Virus record (IMG/VR): IMGVR_UViG_3300025316_000034
Coordinates: 1 to 38,058 of that record
DNA length: 38,058 nucleotides
Direction: 5' to 3' (one strand)
Origin: a virus
Shown here: one piece after another, positions 32,315 through 38,058 of the stretch
Position numbering within the stretch: the first letter of the stretch is position 1
Layout of the letters: each line of letters starts with the position of its first letter
Made by a program: the position numbers and the translations under genes
Notes under the pieces: generated by a model
Seen by the model: only the letters and a program-made list of their open reading frames with translations
What the model was told of the DNA's origin: nothing
Database searches by the model: none

Positions 32315-32479
32315 TTACTCTACTACTTCAGCTTCCGCAGGTGCAACGGGTTGCACTTGTGGGATGGCTTGTGACTTGATCTTATCAATGATTGGTTGAG
32401 CCATTTCATAAGGCGCTTTGCCCAATGCCATGAGGCAACCGTTCACTTCTTCAATCGTGAGTTCTAAATTGATATTCAT
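32315..32479 (-). CDS. Small conserved protein, 54 residues
   Basis: The ATG at 32479 yields MNINLELTIEEVNGCLMALG, continuing KAPYEMAQPIIDKIKSQAIP with an acidic Pro/Ala/Val-rich end (APAEAEVVE). The LTIEEVNxxLMALGKxPYE pattern is common in small phage proteins next to replication genes. It starts one base from the stop of the upstream 219-residue gene with an SD-like AGGAGC five bases before the ATG. The function is unknown. Confidence 0.7.
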   Translation of the reverse strand: MNINLELTIEEVNGCLMALGKAPYEMAQPIIDKIKSQAIPQVQPVAPAEAEVVE

Positions 32480-32480
32480 A

Positions 32481-33140
32481 CTAAGCTCCTGAACGACGGC
32501 GACGTGCTGGCGCTGCTTGGGCTTCTACAGGCGCTTCAATTTCTTTAGGCGCTTCTTCAGCTTGGGCTTCACCATCCATACCAACCCACTCCAATACTTT
32601 GAAAATAGGGGTATAGATACGGCCATACGATTTATGGGTGTAATGCTCTTTACCAAGCTCAACAACTGGAACTGGCTTAGATTGATCCTTCTCTACTTGC
32701 GTAGCGATGGCAACTGCTAAGGCTTGAACCGCTTTTTTACCGCCAACGGATGTTGTGGTGTAACGCGCTTCCATACCTACATCAGCACCATCAAGACACT
32801 TGATAGACATACCAACTTGAGTTTCCCAACCTTTTTTAGCACCAGGAGGCGCTACATCGAGTTCAGGCAATGGCTGGCTTACGCTAACCATCTTCTCAGC
32901 CAACACTTCGCCATCACCCCATGCAATGTAGCCGTGAACGAAGGAGAAAGGATTAACTGCCCAAGTGGAAGCATCTTCGATCTCGGTCTGATCTGCACCG
33001 AATACCCAATGCCCTGTTTTGTCCATCTTGATAATGACGGCACCTGCACCGCCAACATCGGTTTCAATAGTACGCAACGCTGTTGCTAATGACTTTACTG
33101 AAGGTAAATTTGCACCTGAGAATGTAGTGATATTTGACAT
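32481..33140 (-). CDS. Probable DNA-binding replication accessory protein
   Basis: A 219-residue protein immediately downstream of the Cas4-like nuclease. Residues 25-180 are mostly beta and mixed (GGAGAVIIKMDKTGHWVFGA, then FSFVHGYIAWGDGEVL and GWETQVGMSIKCLDG). The C-terminus is acidic and Pro/Ala-rich followed by RRRRSGA. In other phages proteins of this pattern lie between DUF2800 nucleases and polymerases, and a single-stranded DNA-binding role has been suggested; no OB-fold signature can be proven by eye. I infer a replication or recombination role. Confidence 0.55.
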   Translation of the reverse strand: MSNITTFSGANLPSVKSLATALRTIETDVGGAGAVIIKMDKTGHWVFGADQTEIEDASTWAVNPFSFVHGYIAWGDGEVLAEKMVSVSQPLPELDVAPPGAKKGWETQVGMSIKCLDGADVGMEARYTTTSVGGKKAVQALAVAIATQVEKDQSKPVPVVELGKEHYTHKSYGRIYTPIFKVLEWVGMDGEAQAEEAPKEIEAPVEAQAAPARRRRSGA

Positions 33141-33151
33141 GATTTAATTCC

Positions 33152-34288
33152 TTATTGAATTTTAGAGAGGGCTGCGGTAAGTTGCTGCCCGATTTGTAAC
33201 ACCGCTGGCCTTGGGTCTGATTCCTCGGCTAACGTACTGCCACTGCTTACTGCTACTACTTGATTGGCAGGCAATTGCTTGCCATGCTTTTTCAATACTT
33301 TTTCTGCCTGAGCAGGAGATATTACCTTAACTGTAGTCAATTCTTCTTCAGGAATACCCTCATTAAGCATCGCTACCAAAGCTTGATCGTCATCACCCCA
33401 TTGGCGAATGGCACGTTTAGCTACCAACTTGTAGCCCGGTACGGGTTTGCCTGCTTCTAAGACTTGATGCGCTAGGGCGCGTAGGTCTGTGATCCACTGC
33501 TCTAGCATATCGGCTTGTTGAAGATAGTTCGATATTTGAGCTACGTTAAGAATGTCAAGCTGGGCGTGTACAGCGCGGTCAACAGCGCCTGTCATCTTAG
33601 GACAAGTAGGCTTGGCAGCGCACCAACGGCAATGATCGCCTGTATTGATGGGCGCATCAGGCAACTGAGCAATCTTAACTGCCATCAAAAGCTCTTGTTC
33701 AAAGGCTTTAATACGTTTCTTATCTGTAGTCCAACGCTTTACAGATGGCGGTTGCACGATGATGCACTCAATCTCATCGCAATCATCAAATACCCATTGG
33801 ACTTCAGGAGTACGCATGGCTGCGGCGGCATAGAACATCAGTTGAGGATTATCTTCTGCATCCACTGGTACGCCTGACCCAAACTTCCAATCGAGGATAA
33901 ATGCGCGTCGTCCAATGCGACCGAGCAGATCAGTACTGCCAAACACACCAGGCAAAAGGTCACCAAAGCCAACACGCGTTTCAGTTGCATATTCCATCTC
34001 CTTATTAGGGTCAACGGCGTCTAATGCCGCTAAAGCTGGGTAAACCTTCTCATTGATAAGTTCTTCGGTTAGTTTGATGCCTTCATATTCCATTCCAACG
34101 AAGGATTCAGGCGTTTGACCTGTAGTCAGGATTAAGTCCATGACGTTATGAAGTAGGGTACCTTCATCAGCATATTTGCTGCTAGGCTTTGGTGGCATCT
34201 TAGCGCACAGGGCTACTGAGCCTGGGCAACCGATGACGCGCTTGGCTGTAGAGCCACCAACGATTGATGAATGTTTCGTGAGTTCCAT
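33152..34288 (-). CDS. DUF2800 / Cas4-like PD-(D/E)XK nuclease
   Basis: A 378-residue protein. Early motifs are IGCPGSV (C21), GTLLH (H47) and GSTDL (D120), then ILDWKFGSG with D133 and K135 forming the (D/E)xK active site, and Q149-L-M-F-Y153. C220, C223 and C229 (HCRWCAAKPTCP), together with C21, make a four-cysteine iron-sulfur cluster like that of Cas4 and AddB nucleases. It is probably an exonuclease in phage recombination or host DNA turnover. It is first in the leftward replication operon, behind the shared leader and a good promoter. Confidence 0.85.
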   Translation of the reverse strand: MELTKHSSIVGGSTAKRVIGCPGSVALCAKMPPKPSSKYADEGTLLHNVMDLILTTGQTPESFVGMEYEGIKLTEELINEKVYPALAALDAVDPNKEMEYATETRVGFGDLLPGVFGSTDLLGRIGRRAFILDWKFGSGVPVDAEDNPQLMFYAAAAMRTPEVQWVFDDCDEIECIIVQPPSVKRWTTDKKRIKAFEQELLMAVKIAQLPDAPINTGDHCRWCAAKPTCPKMTGAVDRAVHAQLDILNVAQISNYLQQADMLEQWITDLRALAHQVLEAGKPVPGYKLVAKRAIRQWGDDDQALVAMLNEGIPEEELTTVKVISPAQAEKVLKKHGKQLPANQVVAVSSGSTLAEESDPRPAVLQIGQQLTAALSKIQ

Positions 34289-34295
34289 TTTGATT

Positions 34296-34308
34296 CCTTT
34301 ACTTTAGT
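34296..34308 (-). promoter_or_regulatory. Shared early leader with Shine-Dalgarno, copy 3
   Basis: On the minus strand ACTAAAGTAAAGG lies seven bases before the DUF2800 start, identical to the first 13 bases of the two plus-strand leaders, and GTTAACTAAAG extends the match to the 23.66 kb copy. Confidence 0.75.
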
Positions 34309-34325
34309 TAACTGATTGAGATTCC

Positions 34326-34355
34326 ACTATACACCATAAATAAATAATTGTGCAA
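34326..34355 (-). promoter_or_regulatory. Leftward sigma70-type promoter for the replication operon
   Basis: On the minus strand TTGCAC (-35), 18 bases, TATAGT (-10). Expected start near 34319, leaving about 30 bases of leader that includes the ACTAAAGTAAAGG element. Its -35 overlaps that of the rightward promoter. Confidence 0.6.
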
Positions 34356-34377
34356 AACTTTTTTACTGTGATATATT
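34348..34377 (+). promoter_or_regulatory. Rightward promoter, possibly leaderless
   Basis: TTGTGC (-35), 18 bases, TATATT (-10) with the extended TG at 34369-34370. The -10 ends seven bases before the ATG at 34384, so transcription would begin at or near the start codon. No SD precedes that ATG, consistent with leaderless translation. Confidence 0.5.
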
Positions 34378-34383
34378 TACGAC

Positions 34384-34686
34384 ATGGCAAGAAAAACTAA
34401 AGTTTTAAAAGAAAACGAAATTGAAGCTTACTTCTTATGGCAGGTGGCGCTAATGAAAGGTAGAACCTTTAAGTTTAAGACAACTACGCAACGTGGGGTA
34501 GCAGATCGTATTGCTTGCTTGCCTAATGGCGAAACGTGGTTTGTTGAACTTAAACGTCCTAAAGGCGGTGTATTAGCCCCTATGCAAGAGCTATTTGCCG
34601 AGTCTATGGTTGCGCTAAAGCAACGCTATGCGCTACTCAATACAGTCGAGTCTATTAACGAATGGTCAGCAAAAATTAAATTATGA
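34384..34686 (+). CDS. VRR-NUC domain nuclease
   Basis: A 100-residue protein that is a whole VRR-NUC domain (PD-(D/E)XK superfamily). Catalytic positions visible are E14 (NEIEAYFLWQ), D41 (RGVADRIACLP), E55 and K57 (TWFVELKRPKGG) and Q68. Stand-alone VRR-NUC nucleases of this size accompany SNF2-type helicases in many phages, as here, where the stop overlaps the helicase start by four bases. It may resolve DNA junctions or process ends during replication. The gene lacks an SD and follows a promoter closely. Confidence 0.88.
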   Translation: MARKTKVLKENEIEAYFLWQVALMKGRTFKFKTTTQRGVADRIACLPNGETWFVELKRPKGGVLAPMQELFAESMVALKQRYALLNTVESINEWSAKIKL

Positions 34687-36017
34687 AATTAAGGGATTAT
34701 CAGGAAAAAGCAGCCGACTTCTTGTATGAGAACGATCGTGCCATGATCCTTGCCCCTGTAGGCGCAGGAAAGACAGCCCTGACGCTTATAGCGATGGAGG
34801 ATATGCTACGCAAAGGGTTTGTTAAACGGTGGCTTGTGCTAGCTCCTAAGCGGGTCTGTACCGATGTATGGCCTGTAGAGCAACCGAAGTGGGCAACCGA
34901 TATGCAATTAGCCGTAGCGGTAGGTACACCAACGCAACGCAACCACGCATTACATTCGGGTTTTCCCGTAGTGGTTACTAACTACGACAACATTCAATGG
35001 TTGTCAGAACAAGAGCTAGATTTTGATGGCATCGTGTTTGATGAGTTGACGAAACTTAAGAATCCATCAGGCAAACGCTTTAAAGCATTGGCTAAAGTGG
35101 TAGACAAGATCAATATTCGTTGGGGTTTGACAGGTTCGTTTACATCCAATGGTTTAGAAGATGTGTTTGGTCAATGCAAGATTGTTAACCAAGACTTACT
35201 TGGACGTGCCAAGGGTGCGTTTATGCAACAGTATTTTGTCCTAGTCAATAAAGACTTTGGCGAGCGGGAGCCTCGGGTAGGCTCATTAGGAAAAGTCATG
35301 GAACGTATCAAACCTGCAACATTTGTATTAGAAGCTGGGGCTTACGCTGACAAGCTGCCGCCATGCCATACCGTTGAGATGAAGTGCGACTTGGCTGACC
35401 GCGCCCCATACGAGAAAATGAAAAAGGATTTTGTTATTGAGTTTAAAGACGTGCAGATCACCGCCGTTAATGCAGGCGTAGTCACAGGCAAACTGCAACA
35501 GATGGCAGGTGGATGGGTCTACGAAACGGTTACAACGGCATCAAACCGCCCTGGGCGCATGAACGTGACCAAGACGCCTATCTGGTTTAGTACTCATAAA
35601 TTTGACCTGCTTGACGAATTGCTTGAGGAAAACCAGCATGACAACACCATCATTGTTTACAACTTTATTGAGGAATTGGCTGAACTTAAGCGTCGGTATC
35701 CTAACGCACAGACAATCAATGACGACAAAGCTATCGAGCGTTGGAACGAGGGCAAGATTGAACTGCTATTGATTCACCCTAAGTCAGCCGGTCATGGCCT
35801 TAATCTTCAACATGGCGGGTGCAAGATGGTCTTTGTATCTTTGCCTTGGAGTCTTGAGTTGTATGAGCAAACAGTAGGCCGCTTGCACCGGTCAGGTCAG
35901 AAGCATGATGTATGGGTTTACCTCTTATTGACTGATAAAACGATTGATTTGAGGATTTGGGACGCCCTGAAGGATAAACGGGCTATTTCAGACATTGCAT
36001 TAGAGGAGTTGAAATGA
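34683..36017 (+). CDS. SNF2-type superfamily 2 helicase
   Basis: A 444-residue helicase. Motif I is APVGAGKT (24-31), motif II FDELTKLKN (D120-E121, a DEL variant of DEAH), motif III LTGSF (149-153). The C-terminal domain has HPKSAGHGLNLQHG (motif V region) and QTVGRLHRSGQK (motif VI), typical of SNF2-family translocases. It is compact, without extra domains. Paired with the VRR-NUC protein, it likely remodels or unwinds DNA during phage replication or recombination. Confidence 0.9.
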   Translation: MKLRDYQEKAADFLYENDRAMILAPVGAGKTALTLIAMEDMLRKGFVKRWLVLAPKRVCTDVWPVEQPKWATDMQLAVAVGTPTQRNHALHSGFPVVVTNYDNIQWLSEQELDFDGIVFDELTKLKNPSGKRFKALAKVVDKINIRWGLTGSFTSNGLEDVFGQCKIVNQDLLGRAKGAFMQQYFVLVNKDFGEREPRVGSLGKVMERIKPATFVLEAGAYADKLPPCHTVEMKCDLADRAPYEKMKKDFVIEFKDVQITAVNAGVVTGKLQQMAGGWVYETVTTASNRPGRMNVTKTPIWFSTHKFDLLDELLEENQHDNTIIVYNFIEELAELKRRYPNAQTINDDKAIERWNEGKIELLLIHPKSAGHGLNLQHGGCKMVFVSLPWSLELYEQTVGRLHRSGQKHDVWVYLLLTDKTIDLRIWDALKDKRAISDIALEELK

Positions 36018-36178
36018 AGTTATTAGATGAAGCAAAAAAATTGGCTGACGACATCGCAGAATATGCGCCTAGCACCAATATTGAGCTAATGATCCGCGAT
36101 TTAATTAAAGAAATTGAAAGGTTACAAAGTGAAAAGACTATTGCAGTTAAAAGCAAAGCTAAAGTTAAAGCAGGCTGA
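36014..36178 (+). CDS. Small helical protein, 54 residues
   Basis: The ATGA overlap with the helicase stop begins MKLLDEAKKLADDIAEYAPS, continuing NIELMIRDLIKEIERLQSEK and a Lys-rich tail. A helical, charged protein with no known family. It overlaps the next gene, whose GTG at 36129 lies in another frame. Coupled translation with the helicase is likely; the function is unknown. Confidence 0.55.
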   Translation: MKLLDEAKKLADDIAEYAPSTNIELMIRDLIKEIERLQSEKTIAVKSKAKVKAG

Positions 36179-36302
36179 AAGCGTCATTCGGGTACGCAAC
36201 TATGGCTCGGCTGCGCGTAACTTAACCAAAGTGATTGAAGAAATCAAAGCGATAAAGGAGCGCATAAAAAATGAAGAAGCTAAGTTGGCGAGCCTTAAAT
36301 AA
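36129..36302 (+). CDS. Small basic helical protein, GTG start
   Basis: A 57-residue protein starting at the GTG at 36129, with GAAAGG seven bases upstream; a TTG at 36114 lacks a good signal. The sequence is strongly helical and basic (KRLLQLKAKLKLKQAESVIR, then NYGSAARNLTKVIEEIKAIK). It overlaps the previous gene by 50 bases in another frame and the next by 32. It could bind nucleic acid; no family is known. Confidence 0.5.
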   Translation: MKRLLQLKAKLKLKQAESVIRVRNYGSAARNLTKVIEEIKAIKERIKNEEAKLASLK

Positions 36303-36465
36303 TCAGTTATCCATGATGAGTGAGGATGAGGTGCTATCTTTGCTTGACTTGGAAAAGGTAAACGAGCGCCGTGCATCGGTATTGCAACGCTTACATCAAC
36401 GCTACAACACGCTACGGGTATCCCGTGAGCGTATTGAGCTAATGAGTTTGGCAGTAAAACCATGA
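36271..36465 (+). CDS. Small conserved-looking helical protein
   Basis: A 64-residue protein, preceded by AAAGGAG at ten bases. It reads MKKLSWRALNNQLSMMSEDE, then VLSLLDLEKVNERRASVLQR and HQRYNTLRVSRERIELM. The pattern LNNQLxxMSEDEVLxLL ... RRxSVLxRLHQRYNTLR resembles small proteins found in other phages. No function is known. Its TGA overlaps the next ATG (ATGA at 36462-36465). Confidence 0.6.
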   Translation: MKKLSWRALNNQLSMMSEDEVLSLLDLEKVNERRASVLQRLHQRYNTLRVSRERIELMSLAVKP

Positions 36466-36608
36466 CGCCACCTGATTTTAGGTCATGGAGCCATGAGAAT
36501 TTGGCTAAATTGGCAGAAGAATTGTATTTTGAGTTACGGGAGTTGCGCCAGGACGTCAAAGACGCAATCCGTGCTTATCGTGAAGTAATCACTAAGGAAA
36601 TCAAATGA
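36462..36608 (+). CDS. Small helical protein, 48 residues
   Basis: Begins MTPPDFRSWSHENLAKLAEE and continues LYFELRELRQDVKDAIRAYR with a short end. Helical and charged, no known family. Coupled to the genes on both sides by ATGA overlaps (36462-36465 and 36605-36608); its last codons (AAGGAAATCAA) include the SD of the exported protein. Confidence 0.55.
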   Translation: MTPPDFRSWSHENLAKLAEELYFELRELRQDVKDAIRAYREVITKEIK

Positions 36609-36910
36609 AAAAGACTTTATTAATCGCATTATTAATTAGCAACGGCGCTATTGCCCAAACCACTTACCTATACGGCGCTCAAGGCGAAAGCTTAGGCACG
36701 GTTCAGCGGTCAGGCAACACGCAATACTTTTATGGCCCACAAGGTCAATCGGCTGGCACGGCAATGCAGTCAGGCAATACAACCTATGTCTATGGCCCAC
36801 AAGGGCAGTCTATAGGCACTGTGATGGCTCCTGTAGCCCCTTTGGTCATGCCAGTCTATGCGCCTACGCAATCGTTGACACCTATCTATGATTCGATATT
36901 TAGCAGATGA
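36605..36910 (+). CDS. Exported protein with three 20-residue YGxQGxS repeats
   Basis: A 101-residue protein. Residues 1-18 form a clear Sec signal peptide (MKKTLLIALLISNGAIAQ, cleavage after AQ or AIA). Three repeats of exactly 20 residues follow, each with Y-x-Y-G-x-Q-G-x-S-x-G-T (tyrosines at 21, 41, 61), then a Pro-rich end. It is likely a small secreted or periplasmic beta protein. It might protect the infected cell (for example by masking a surface feature) or aid lysis; there is no direct evidence. Its TGA overlaps the next ATG. Confidence 0.6.
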   Translation: MKKTLLIALLISNGAIAQTTYLYGAQGESLGTVQRSGNTQYFYGPQGQSAGTAMQSGNTTYVYGPQGQSIGTVMAPVAPLVMPVYAPTQSLTPIYDSIFSR

Positions 36911-37101
36911 CCACTAGAACTTGCAATAGCTGTCGGGAGCGTAAGAATAACTCGACAGGACAAATAGTAAATAACCCTAATGGCTTGACTTATAAATGGT
37001 TTTGCCAGGACTGCATCACGAAAAGGAATGAAAATGAATGTATTAAAAAGATTTTGGATGCTATTAACCAACCCACCATCAGCAAAAAGCATCGCAGCTA
37101 A
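36907..37101 (+). CDS. Small zinc-ribbon-like protein
   Basis: A 64-residue protein with two CxxC pairs, C6-N-S-C9 and C33-Q-D-C36, separated by 23 residues, so a probable zinc ribbon. The remainder is basic and polar. It overlaps the exported protein stop (ATGA) and the next gene by 68 bases in another frame. It may bind nucleic acid or be regulatory. Confidence 0.55.
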   Translation: MTTRTCNSCRERKNNSTGQIVNNPNGLTYKWFCQDCITKRNENECIKKILDAINQPTISKKHRS

Positions 37102-37237
37102 GGAGCTAGAAAGCGCTAAACGTAGCTTTTTGGAGCATAAAACCCACGCTGAGTATTACTCAACGTTATGCTCGTTTGAAACGCAACGGATTACTAGGCT
37201 TGAGAAGTACCTTGAAGAACCCGTAAAGCTTGACTAG
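37034..37237 (+). CDS. Small helical protein overlapping endolysin 3' end
   Basis: A 67-residue protein from the ATG at 37034 (AAAAGG upstream suits it better than the ATG at 37028). It reads MNVLKRFWMLLTNPPSAKSI, then AAKELESAKRSFLEHKTHAE and ETQRITRLEKYLEEP. The AAKELExAKRSxLE ... ExQRIxRLExYL pattern is frequent in small phage proteins, probably coiled-coil. The last 44 bases overlap the convergent endolysin gene, so the two transcripts are complementary at their ends. Confidence 0.6.
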   Translation: MNVLKRFWMLLTNPPSAKSIAAKELESAKRSFLEHKTHAEYYSTLCSFETQRITRLEKYLEEPVKLD

Positions 37238-37796
37238 TACGCGCCATGCGGTCATCTAATCCTAGCGTACCGCCATTGATACGCTTGGTTAGATTGACTA
37301 CATCGCCGATATCAGACAGTTGGTTTAAACCTTTTTTATTGAAAAACCACGCTGCGCTTAGAGCCGCATACGTAGGATCAAGCAACCAATCAGGATTCCC
37401 AACAAGATCCAAACCCATACTAGATCCGCAGTTGGCATAGTTGTCTTTACCAGTAAGTTGTATAAGACCACGCCCGTGATAACGCCACCCATCGCCTTCT
37501 TCGGTGTTACCCATGCGTCCGGCATAAACTTTGTTGGCTATCTTTTCAGGGTTGTTAGCATACTTTTCAGCCGTATCCATATCTGGGAAACGGCTTGGCC
37601 AAGTACGCATAAGCGCTGCTGCGCTGTAATGTAAATTTTCTTCCAAGGTGCGAAATGAATTAGATTCATGGCCACATTGACCAATGAAGTTAGCTTGTCT
37701 TTTAGGGTTTGAAATATCATATTTTTCAAAAGCCTTATTTAGGGGGTCTAGCCATTTGGCGTCAATGCCAAGCGCGTGTAATTGTTCAAGCGTCAT
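37194..37796 (-). CDS. Endolysin, GH19 chitinase-like
   Basis: A 200-residue enzyme of the glycoside hydrolase 19 type. The catalytic region is GQCGHESNSFRTLEENLHYS, with E44 the likely acid and E53 the likely base; WRYHGRGLIQLTGKDNY and AWFFNKKGLN are further family marks. No signal peptide is present, so it depends on the holin. It cuts the glycan of peptidoglycan at lysis. Its ATG overlaps the Rz stop (ATGA at 37793-37796). Confidence 0.92.
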   Translation of the reverse strand: MTLEQLHALGIDAKWLDPLNKAFEKYDISNPKRQANFIGQCGHESNSFRTLEENLHYSAAALMRTWPSRFPDMDTAEKYANNPEKIANKVYAGRMGNTEEGDGWRYHGRGLIQLTGKDNYANCGSSMGLDLVGNPDWLLDPTYAALSAAWFFNKKGLNQLSDIGDVVNLTKRINGGTLGLDDRMARTSQALRVLQGTSQA

Positions 37797-38058
37797 TTAC
37801 TTACCGCGTCGTATTGGGCATAGCAGGCTTCAAGCCCTGCACGGAGTTCGTCTGCTCTGGCAGCTTCCCTTGTAAGAAAGATGCCATCCTCGGCGAAAAG
37901 GCTGGCCCCAGTTCCAATTTGTCCAGGGAGGGGGCTTTCGGGGCGACTGGGACGTTTACGCAACTCGCTAATAGCATCGACAAGCTTAGAGTTAATATCA
38001 CGGATTTGAGCATCTTTGACCTTTCTTATCTCATCGGTAGCTATTTGGTGTTCTACTT
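37793..38058 (-). CDS. Rz: Rz-like inner-membrane spanin, soluble part (cut by window edge)
   Basis: The minus-strand frame ending at TGA 37795-37793 reads IATDEIRKVKDAQIRDINSK, LVDAISELRKRPSRP and ends with DELRAGLEACYAQYDAVSK. The ELRKRPSRP segment and the Cys-containing C-terminal helix are hallmarks of the Rz periplasmic domain. It lacks a start in the window; the N-terminal membrane part is at 98-1. Rz1 is encoded inside it in another frame. It overlaps the endolysin start. Confidence 0.85.
   Translation of the reverse strand, partial: VEHQIATDEIRKVKDAQIRDINSKLVDAISELRKRPSRPESPLPGQIGTGASLFAEDGIFLTREAARADELRAGLEACYAQYDAVSK
37801..38013 (-). CDS. Rz1: Rz1-like outer-membrane spanin lipoprotein, nested in Rz
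   Basis: A 70-residue lipoprotein precursor. The signal MLKSVILTLSLSMLLASC ends in a lipobox with C18; the mature part is Pro-rich at first (VNVPVAPKAPS). The whole gene lies inside Rz in a different frame, the classic embedded Rz/Rz1 arrangement. It pairs with Rz to fuse inner and outer membranes. The TAA at 37803-37801 falls just before the Rz stop. Confidence 0.88.
   Translation of the reverse strand: MLKSVILTLSLSMLLASCVNVPVAPKAPSLDKLELGPAFSPRMASFLQGKLPEQTNSVQGLKPAMPNTTR

Noticed and set aside
1-38058. Lysogeny module
   Set aside because: No integrase, excisionase, CI-like repressor or partition genes recognised on either strand.

Overview
This window looks like an essentially complete genome of a lytic, P22-like podovirus that infects a Gram-negative bacterium. 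The structural set (terminase, P22 gp1-type portal, scaffold, P22 gp5-type coat, gp4-like adaptor, gp10-like tail hub, three candidate ejection proteins, two fibre/spike proteins) is that of P22-type virions. It is joined to a T7-like replication set with a family A DNA polymerase. The Rz/Rz1 spanin pair with a lipobox points to a host with an outer membrane. I see no integrase, repressor, tRNA or CRISPR array. The host species cannot be read from the sequence; moderate GC and gene content would fit a freshwater proteobacterium, but that is a guess. The two window ends carry the two halves of one Rz gene, so the molecule is probably circularly permuted and about 38.06 kb long.

Layout. (1) 22987 down to 1, minus strand, is the late region: terminase small subunit, conserved small protein, terminase large subunit, small basic proteins, GroES-like co-chaperonin, portal, Dps-like protein, small structural proteins, scaffold, coat, decoration-like proteins (separated by terminator hairpins), adaptor, tail hub, fibre and spike proteins, cupin, ejection proteins, and holin-like membrane proteins. 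It runs across the window ends into Rz/Rz1 and the GH19 endolysin (38058 down to 37194). (2) 22988-23681 is the only long non-coding stretch. It holds at least six copies of a TGACTACATGAC-type repeat in both orientations, a perfect 18-bp inverted repeat and an AT-rich core, and is a good candidate for an origin or control region. (3) 23682-25724, plus strand, is a GC-richer operon of unfamiliar genes, including peptides of 34, 44 and 19 residues, closed by a clear terminator. (4) 34288 down to 25776, minus strand, is the replication operon: Cas4-like DUF2800 nuclease, probable DNA-binding accessory protein, small overlapping genes, HNH endonuclease, DNA polymerase, second HNH endonuclease, primase-helicase. 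(5) 34384-37237, plus strand, holds a VRR-NUC nuclease, an SNF2-type helicase and a train of small overlapping genes.

How it works together. Divergent sigma70-like promoters at about 34326-34377 probably start both replication arms. A shared 13-bp leader (ACTAAAGTAAAGG) precedes three separate genes and could co-ordinate early translation or transcription. Packaging is probably headful, which fits the P22-type terminase, the circular permutation and the split Rz gene. Very many genes overlap by ATGA or TAATG, so translational coupling is the main local control. Several real genes shorter than 60 codons (16838-16954, 20323-20472, 23981-24085, 25534-25668, 25665-25724, 31596-31670, 32315-32479, 36014-36178, 36129-36302, 36462-36608) are included here.
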